From Piscirickettsiaceae bacterium (GTDB lineage Bacteria; Pseudomonadota; Gammaproteobacteria; Thiomicrospirales; Thiomicrospiraceae), in NCBI GenBank assembly GCA_027019045.1, contig JALUXI010000079.1, forward strand, positions 1 through 18,015: a stretch of DNA of 18,015 nucleotides. Direction: 5' to 3'. The position numbers and the translations under genes are program-made. Below are positions 12,951-18,015 of the stretch, one piece after another. The notes beneath the pieces are model-generated. The model was not told where the DNA came from. It saw only the letters and a program-made list of their open reading frames with translations, and did no database searches. Numbering within the stretch: position 1 is the stretch's first letter; each line of letters opens with the position of its first letter.

Positions 12951-15458
12951 TTAAGGAATTGACACACTAATTGTTTGAGCTGGTGCATTTCCTCCAGTAC
13001 TCACCGTTACCGTTGCCGTGTCCCCTGAAGCTCCACCAGACACACCAATATGTAAAGTACACACCCCATTTACATTTGCTCTATTGGTGCCAGTTTCAGA
13101 ACAATTTCCAGCAGAGACAACTAAATTTCCCGTATTCGTCTCATAAGTCACTGAGGGTGAAACATTAACAAAAGGAAGAGGAATCAATGATGCATCAATC
13201 ACTCTAAATGAAATATTAGATGACGCTGCGATAGTGGTTACCCCAGAATCATTAAGCAATTGCCAATCTGCTAAAGCACTAAAACATACTCGGTTATCCA
13301 CTGTAGTCGCCCCTGTTTCTGAACTTTCAGCCACCACCCAAACCTGTGCAGAACCCGCAGGTGCAGCCGTTGCTCGTGTATCAATTGTGGGATCACTATA
13401 ACAGCCCGTTAGAATATGTGTTTGATCCGCTGGATATTGTAAAAATATTCTAGCCCGTCCATCTTTTGTAATGGCTTGACCAAACACAGTGGTAGGAGAA
13501 GCTTGTGTTTCATCATACCCATAAATTTGCGCACCCAACTCAGATGCTCCGACAACATAAGTCAAATTTGAAGTTGTATTTTTATAAGCCTTATTCGTCG
13601 TAAGCGTATTGACTGTAAACGATGAGACAAAACGACTTTTATCTTCTGATTGTGCATTTAATAGTAATACTCTATCATTCGTCTGCAACTTTCGCGTCGT
13701 ATTATTTCGTGTAATCGTTGCTGAACCAAAATCACTATTTGTATTATCTGTCACCACCGCACTTCCTTGAGCAATAGCAGCATTACCATTTGCATTAGTC
13801 GTAATATTTACAGCAAACCCTGTTGCAGAATTGTTACTAACAATGACACTATCCAAAACCCCCAAATTAATCACCGTTCCATCAGGCACGGCATTCCCAT
13901 ACCGATCCGTCACAAATACTGTTCCATTTCGACGGTATACCCCAGTTCCCATATCCGTCACGGCATTTGTTACAGGGTACGATAAGGTGATAGACTTTGG
14001 AGGTCCAGAAGAGATAGAAATTTGAGGAATCACACTCACCACAGCTGGGGAATAAGATGTGCCTGTCGCACTCAGTGCTTCTGCTTCCAACTCAACCACC
14101 CCTGGCAATGTCCCTGCTTGAAAATTAACAGTTGCCACACCATTTGTTGTACGGATTGCAATTTCACCTGTTGCATCAGAATTCACCACAGCACCAGAAG
14201 CATCTGTACCTGAAATTCGCTCTCCACCATTTGGACGCGATTTAAACCGAACTTTTAAATTATTTATCCCTGAATTAGCATCTTTCACTAAATCTCCTGC
14301 AGCAGTCTTTACAGTCAACACCACAGAAGTACTATCATTCTTACCCACACCTTTCACATAAACATGAGGGTTAGCAACCGAAAACTCAATATTAGAAGGA
14401 TCAGGACTGGCCTGAGAGCCAATAGTCAATGAGGTCTGTAACCCTGGATATTCAATAGTAGAAACTGTTACAGCACCAGGTGTACTTGGTGTCTGATAGG
14501 TGAAAGATGCTCTTCCCAAAGTTGTTGTGGATGGATTCGTCGAAGTAATCGTTCCATCGGACACTTGCAAGGAAACAGGTGTCCCATCCGCTACAATATT
14601 TTGGTTTGCATCCAATAGTAAAACCGTCACCGTGCTAGTAGAAGACCCATCTGCAGGCAATGCTGACGGAGTCGCAGTGATAGAAGAATGATTCACATCT
14701 GGAGAACCAGGTAAAAAGCTGACGGTTGAAAGAGCATTGACTCCGTCTGATTCAGCGGTGATCGTCGCTTTTGCCGTCTGTGTCGTACTTTGCAAATAGA
14801 TCCTCGCCTGACCATTTGCATCACTGGTAACAGACAAGCTCGTTTGCCCTACTGGAAAATTTTGTCCATCAGAAGATAAAATCCCTGCTGTAGTGGAAAC
14901 GGTAACCGTCACACCACCCAAAGGAGTTGTATTATTTCCGCTAGCACCCGCTTCATAAGTGACTAAATCAATGGCGACCTTACTGGAGCCATCCGCTGTT
15001 ATTTGTGTGGCCGTTGGCGTTAAGCTGATCGCACCAATTTTTTTCCCTACAGTAGAGGTGCTATCAGCTGTAATCGCTACACTTTGGCTCGCCAAATATC
15101 CACCAGCAAAAGCAGTCACGGTCGCCTTCCCATCTGCACTACCGGGATAAAGTTGAATTTTTGCCTGCCCAGACCCATCAGTTTTAACCTCTTTTCTGGT
15201 TACCGTACTTGAAGCAGAAAAACTCCCTAAATTGGTTTCAAAAGTGACCGTCGCTCCAGAAAGCGGCCGAGCTTCAGACTGCTTCAACGAAGCTGTTAAA
15301 ACAGCATACTGAGAAGTGCCAATTTGAATACTATTTGATGAGGATGATAGGCTGATTTGTGTTGTTAACCCACTGGTATCTTCACCTGCTCCACCGCAGG
15401 CAGCCAATGCCATCGTTAAGAACAATAAAAAGCTACGATACCATAATTGTAATTTCAT
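12951..15458 (-). CDS. Large exported lipoprotein with bacterial Ig-like (Big_1/invasin-type) repeats
   Basis: 835 residues from the ATG at 15458, with AAGGAAAGG about 8 bases upstream; a GTG one codon earlier is closer to the site. The signal peptide has a lipobox LAAC, so the mature protein starts at C21 and is lipid-anchored. Mature 'GGAG' has no Asp at +2, favouring the outer membrane. At least three Ig-like repeats follow at about 35-130, 138-248 and 255-347 ('ADGSSTSTVTVLLLDANQNIVADGTPVSL'), each with a 'DGSGQAKIQL'-like strand. More divergent Ig-like segments follow to the end, and the last ~200 residues hold two cysteine pairs. Composition is Thr/Ser/Ala/Val rich and poor in aromatics, typical of surface stalks. 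Such proteins serve in adhesion or display; no specific ligand domain is recognised. It is in the middle of the GGDEF operon. Confidence 0.85.
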   Translation of the reverse strand: MKLQLWYRSFLLFLTMALAACGGAGEDTSGLTTQISLSSSSNSIQIGTSQYAVLTASLKQSEARPLSGATVTFETNLGSFSASSTVTRKEVKTDGSGQAKIQLYPGSADGKATVTAFAGGYLASQSVAITADSTSTVGKKIGAISLTPTATQITADGSSKVAIDLVTYEAGASGNNTTPLGGVTVTVSTTAGILSSDGQNFPVGQTSLSVTSDANGQARIYLQSTTQTAKATITAESDGVNALSTVSFLPGSPDVNHSSITATPSALPADGSSTSTVTVLLLDANQNIVADGTPVSLQVSDGTITSTNPSTTTLGRASFTYQTPSTPGAVTVSTIEYPGLQTSLTIGSQASPDPSNIEFSVANPHVYVKGVGKNDSTSVVLTVKTAAGDLVKDANSGINNLKVRFKSRPNGGERISGTDASGAVVNSDATGEIAIRTTNGVATVNFQAGTLPGVVELEAEALSATGTSYSPAVVSVIPQISISSGPPKSITLSYPVTNAVTDMGTGVYRRNGTVFVTDRYGNAVPDGTVINLGVLDSVIVSNNSATGFAVNITTNANGNAAIAQGSAVVTDNTNSDFGSATITRNNTTRKLQTNDRVLLLNAQSEDKSRFVSSFTVNTLTTNKAYKNTTSNLTYVVGASELGAQIYGYDETQASPTTVFGQAITKDGRARIFLQYPADQTHILTGCYSDPTIDTRATAAPAGSAQVWVVAESSETGATTVDNRVCFSALADWQLLNDSGVTTIAASSNISFRVIDASLIPLPFVNVSPSVTYETNTGNLVVSAGNCSETGTNRANVNGVCTLHIGVSGGASGDTATVTVSTGGNAPAQTISVSIP

Positions 15459-15488
15459 CACGCCTACCTTTCCTTAAATTTATCTAAA

Positions 15489-15926
15489 CTACCAACGATA
15501 TTGCCCGCCAATATAGGCAAATGCTGTTAAAAATGCATTTTCCTGAAATTTCTTTAATCCAGTTTCTTCAAAACGCACTGGCAAAGGATATTTCTTTAAA
15601 TTATTTTTTATCTCTGTTGATGTCAATAATTGTACATCAATATTGTCATTAAGCAATTGTAATGCCGATTCCAACTTAAAACTGTTCGCTCCACCTGCAA
15701 ATTTACCTTTTTTCATTCTTTGTTTAATGACAAAGGTATCAATTTGATAATCTTCCGCCAATTTGGCAAAAGTCTTTTGAAAATATCTCAGCTCACTACG
15801 GTCGTCGGGATCTTTACACTGAATTCGTCGTACTCGGCACTCGGGAAGATGAAAAATTTCATCTTCAAACAAGACTAGGCTAATAATGGCATCATTCCCT
15901 ATCAATTCTACACCACATACTTTCAT
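15489..15926 (-). CDS. DUF3010-family protein of unknown function
   Basis: 145 residues. 'MKVCGVELIGNDAIISLVLFEDEIFHLPECRVRRI', 'FAKLAEDYQIDTFVIKQRMKKGKFAGGANSFKLESALQLL' and 'PLPVRFEETGLKKFQENAFLTAFAYIGG' match the DUF3010 pattern known from gammaproteobacteria. The N-terminal 'VxGVELxGxDAxxxL' resembles an RNase-H-like first strand, but this is only an impression. No signal peptide or membrane segment. The ATG overlaps the upstream TGA by four bases (ATGA), indicating coupling to the isomerase gene, and the Ig-repeat gene follows after 30 bp. Confidence 0.85.
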   Translation of the reverse strand: MKVCGVELIGNDAIISLVLFEDEIFHLPECRVRRIQCKDPDDRSELRYFQKTFAKLAEDYQIDTFVIKQRMKKGKFAGGANSFKLESALQLLNDNIDVQLLTSTEIKNNLKKYPLPVRFEETGLKKFQENAFLTAFAYIGGQYRW

Positions 15927-16465
15927 GATTTGATATCCACAATCGTCGCTTCAAATTGAATGGTTTGCCCTGAAAGTGGATGATTAAAGTCCACTGTGAC
16001 TTCATCGCCTTCAATATCCACAATCCAACCTGGAATTTCACTGCCATCTGGCCCTTCAAAGCCGATAACCATCTTTTCTTTCACCTCCATTTCTGGTGGA
16101 AATTCGTTACGACTCAAAGTATGAATATTCGCAGGGTCTGGCTCTCCAAAAGCCCCTTCTGGAGGAATGACAAAAGTACCTGTGGTGCCGATTTCTAGTC
16201 CAATCAACAACTCTTCAAGCTTATTGAGCATCTGCCCTTCTCCAAGCGTAAAGGTAAAAGTCTCATTACCTTCGGTTTCATCCACTAAAGTGCCATCCAT
16301 TAAGGTCAACTTATATCGAATCTCAACCGTGCTATCTTCTTGAACCAACTTAGGCAAAGCTGCCTCAATCATCTCGTCAGTCACCCCTTCCATTAGCTCA
16401 TCCACCAGTTGTTCTGTCTCCTGTTCGATTGCTTGTTCTTGCTCTGCACTCAATTTATCACTCAT
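15923..16465 (-). CDS. fkpB: FKBP-type peptidyl-prolyl cis-trans isomerase (FkpB/SlpA type)
   Basis: 180 residues. An FKBP domain interrupted by an insert-in-flap chaperone domain (about 112-165) is indicated by 'DSTVEIRYKLTLMDGTLVDET', 'FTLGEGQMLNKLEELLIGLEIGTTGTFVIPPEGAFGEPDPANIHTLSRNEF', 'DGSEIPGWIVDIEGDEVTVDFNHPLSGQTIQFE'. NHPLSGQT (161-168) closely matches E. coli SlpA/FkpB. There is no His-rich metal tail as in SlyD. Unlike SlpA (about 149 residues), it has an acidic Glu-rich helix-like N-terminal extension of ~40 residues. It catalyses proline isomerisation and holds unfolded chains in the cytoplasm. The start overlaps the GGDEF gene stop (ATGA), and the stop overlaps the DUF3010 start. 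Confidence 0.92.
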   Translation of the reverse strand: MSDKLSAEQEQAIEQETEQLVDELMEGVTDEMIEAALPKLVQEDSTVEIRYKLTLMDGTLVDETEGNETFTFTLGEGQMLNKLEELLIGLEIGTTGTFVIPPEGAFGEPDPANIHTLSRNEFPPEMEVKEKMVIGFEGPDGSEIPGWIVDIEGDEVTVDFNHPLSGQTIQFEATIVDIKS

Positions 16466-17691
16466 TTTGTTTCCTTTTTGGTTTGTTTCTTTGGCGTGGC
16501 CTTTTTAGTTGGCTTTTCAACATAAATTTTGACTTGGTCACGCCCTGATTTTTTAGCAACATAGAGTGCCTCATCGGCACACTTCATCACCTCTTCTGGC
16601 GTTTTGGCATCTTGCCGATCAGCCACACCGATACTGATGGTAATTTTTTGCTGGACTGTTTTTCCATCCTGCTGAAAGCGTAAAAGGGTGCTCGCCATCA
16701 GTTCACAGAGTTGCTGCAAATAAGGTAAGGCCTCTTCTGCCGTCTTTCTGGGAAAAAGAACGGTAAACTCCTCACCTCCATAACGATAGACACGCCCACC
16801 GCCTTTAATGTGTGATAAAACCTCGGCCACTTGTCGCAGTGCCAAATCCCCAATATCGTGCCCGAAAGTATCATTAAATTTCTTGAAGTGGTCAATATCG
16901 ACCATCGCAATTGCATATTTTCGCCCTAACCCATCGAATGACTCCAATAAAGCCCGTCGACCGTTTAACCCCGTCAGTTCATCATTATAAGCAATAAAGT
17001 GCGCATCAAAAATCATTGACAATAACAGCAAACCCGCCGAAACAGTCAACATCCAATCAAACACCAATGTTTGAGAATAGGCATTTAAACCATAAAGAAT
17101 CAAGAGGTAAACCACGACTAAGGTGGAGTCAATAACCTTTGGCGTTTTCAATAAACCCAATCGTACAATTAAAATGGCTAGAACGCCTAGCGCAACCAAG
17201 GCACTAACCCTAGGGAGCTGTAACCAGAAGTCTCGATCAGATGAAACGGGCAAGCTTACCCATCGTGCCCACTCAAAGCTAAGTAACTGCACCGCCCACT
17301 GCAAGCCGTATGCAGGCAAAACCAACAAAAACAGACTTAATAACAGATAAGGGGCATTTTTCACCCCTCTTTCAGGCATCAATGCCCACAACAACCAAAT
17401 GAGCGGTAGCCAAAGCGTAAAAAGAGGAAAGAACAGGGGCGACGCATGACCAAATTGATGACCTGGGAAGATAAAATCCATCCCAACCCCTGCCATCAAT
17501 AGGGTTGCGAAGAACATTAAAGGCTGAATGCGATTTAAATAGAAGCTAATGAAAATCCCCAGTCCCGATAGAACAACGGGGGCATAGTGAACCAGTCTCT
17601 GCCAATCGACTGGCCATTCCATTAGATGCTGACTTTCCCACAGCCCTAAAATGGCCAGCGGGAAAAGCCAAAAAAAATGTTTAAACTGCAA
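16462..17691 (-). CDS. Membrane-bound diguanylate cyclase (GGDEF)
   Basis: 409 residues from a TTG start with AAGG about 8 bases upstream. The N-terminal half (about 5-230) has roughly seven hydrophobic segments with short loops and no recognised sensor family. The GGDEF domain spans about 232-392: 'FIAYNDELTGLNGRRALLE', 'VDIDHFKKFNDTFGHDIGDLALRQVA', the catalytic GGEEF (305-309), 'ITISIGVADRQ' and 'ADEALYVAKKSGRDQVKIY'. All motifs needed to make c-di-GMP from two GTP are intact. The product-inhibition I-site RxxD is replaced by KGGG (296-299). A Lys/Thr-rich tail (394-409) ends the protein. It heads an operon with fkpB, DUF3010 and the Ig-repeat lipoprotein. Confidence 0.9.
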   Translation of the reverse strand: MQFKHFFWLFPLAILGLWESQHLMEWPVDWQRLVHYAPVVLSGLGIFISFYLNRIQPLMFFATLLMAGVGMDFIFPGHQFGHASPLFFPLFTLWLPLIWLLWALMPERGVKNAPYLLLSLFLLVLPAYGLQWAVQLLSFEWARWVSLPVSSDRDFWLQLPRVSALVALGVLAILIVRLGLLKTPKVIDSTLVVVYLLILYGLNAYSQTLVFDWMLTVSAGLLLLSMIFDAHFIAYNDELTGLNGRRALLESFDGLGRKYAIAMVDIDHFKKFNDTFGHDIGDLALRQVAEVLSHIKGGGRVYRYGGEEFTVLFPRKTAEEALPYLQQLCELMASTLLRFQQDGKTVQQKITISIGVADRQDAKTPEEVMKCADEALYVAKKSGRDQVKIYVEKPTKKATPKKQTKKETK

Positions 17692-17733
17692 ATCACAACC
17701 TTCTTATGGATACTAGACCCATCAAACAGTATT

Positions 17734-17803
17734 CACTGAGAGCTTTACACGAGTGGAACACCCTTTTTTATCCGTGTAGCCATCTCGTGCAAAGCCCTCC
17801 ACT
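17734..17803. mobile_element. Small inverted-repeat element, internally deleted copy (62 bp)
   Basis: 17738-17799 is flanked by CACT on both sides (17734-17737 and 17800-17803), a likely 4-bp target duplication. Reversed, it begins GAGGGCTTTGCACGAGATGG, continues as the left part of the 12446-12588 element through CACGGATAAAAAAGG, then jumps to that element's last ~24 bases. It is therefore a deletion derivative lacking about 80 central bases. The stretch 17692-17801 contains this and the leader of the GGDEF gene; no clear promoter was found. Confidence 0.8.
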
Positions 17804-18015
17804 AATAGTTTCCAAAAATGGAGAAAGGACGCTTTTCTCGAGGCACGCAGTGAATCTTCCACTGTAATTGCAAATCACACCCTTTAGCTACGCACGCCAA
17901 GTCACTTTTGGGTAGTTCAGACTGTGCACCAAAGGCTTGGCCTTCAATATTATAGCCCTCAGGACAGACATCTTCTGCCTTATGACGCATCCGACGATAA
18001 TCAAAATTGGTCGGT
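17802..18015 (-). CDS. C-terminal part of an unrecognised cysteine-containing protein (5' end outside window)
   Basis: An open frame runs from the window edge to a TAG at 17802-17804 (about 70 residues). Visible are 'YRRMRHKAEDVCPEGYNIEG', 'SDLACVAKGCDLQLQWKIHC' and the C-terminus 'KRPFSIFGNY'. The 'A...CPEGY' motif recalls small secreted or lipoprotein families with a CPxGY signature, but I cannot assign a function. Four cysteines in 70 residues suggest an exported protein with disulphides. Since the frame is open upstream (P-T-N-F-D-Y-R-R), the ATG at 17990 need not be the start. The inserted element lies directly after the stop, with its target duplication overlapping the stop codon but leaving it intact. 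Confidence 0.5.
   Translation of the reverse strand, partial: PTNFDYRRMRHKAEDVCPEGYNIEGQAFGAQSELPKSDLACVAKGCDLQLQWKIHCVPREKRPFSIFGNY

Noticed and set aside
13767..14213. Plus-strand open frames opposite the Ig-repeat gene
   Set aside because: Shadows created by the Thr/Val-rich codons of the real minus-strand gene.
12951..15458. Ig-like repeats as DNA tandem repeats or a CRISPR-like array
   Set aside because: The repetition is at protein-fold level with diverged DNA; no short regularly spaced identical units are seen.

Overview
The window looks like chromosome of a gammaproteobacterium of the Thiotrichales / Piscirickettsiaceae type (the Thiomicrospira–Hydrogenovibrio–Thiomicrorhabdus group). 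This is inferred from protein flavour and gene order; nothing in the window is diagnostic. Gene order follows gammaproteobacterial themes: ffh upstream of rpsP-rimM-trmD-rplS, ypjD-yfjD divergent from ffh, and xerD next to dsbC. Base composition is moderate to AT-rich, and several genes start at TTG or GTG.

Layout. 1-1526 (+): the 3' end of a Lon-family protease, then an MltC-like lytic transglycosylase. 1531-4190 (-): xerD, dsbC and an HDOD-domain protein; the convergent pair of stops near 1530 is separated by only 4 bp. 4183-5055 (-): a Phd/YefM-type antitoxin and a RelE/ParE-type toxin gene cut in two by a 265-bp non-autonomous inverted-repeat element. 5114-8770 (-): the ribosome/SRP block ffh, rpsP, rimM, trmD, rplS, closed by a good terminator. 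8840-12357 (+): ypjD (CcsA-like), yfjD-type HCC transporter, an inositol-monophosphatase-family enzyme and a cytochrome b561. 12360-12613: a gene-free stretch with a perfect 26-bp-stem hairpin and a second kind of small inverted-repeat element. 12614-17691 (-): a tightly packed run of diguanylate cyclase, FkpB-type peptidyl-prolyl isomerase, DUF3010 protein, large Ig-repeat lipoprotein and thioredoxin-like protein. 17692-18015: a shortened second copy of the small element, then the 3' end of a cysteine-containing protein.

How the genes fit together. Most are housekeeping: protein targeting and ribosome assembly, chromosome dimer resolution, periplasmic disulphide isomerisation, murein turnover and membrane redox. 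The accessory interest is in the mobile DNA. The element at 4467-4735 is bounded by TTAA and imperfect ~30-bp terminal inverted repeats. Conceptually removing it restores one uninterrupted toxin reading frame whose start overlaps the antitoxin stop, as expected of an intact toxin-antitoxin pair. A different element family ending in GAGAGCTTTGCACGAG is present twice, once at 143 bp and once as a 62-bp internal-deletion form. The 12.6-17.7 kb operon joins c-di-GMP synthesis to an exported Ig-repeat lipoprotein and two folding/thiol proteins, which suggests, but does not prove, a c-di-GMP-linked surface or adhesion role. I saw no CRISPR array, tRNA, rRNA, phage gene or clearly novel defence system.
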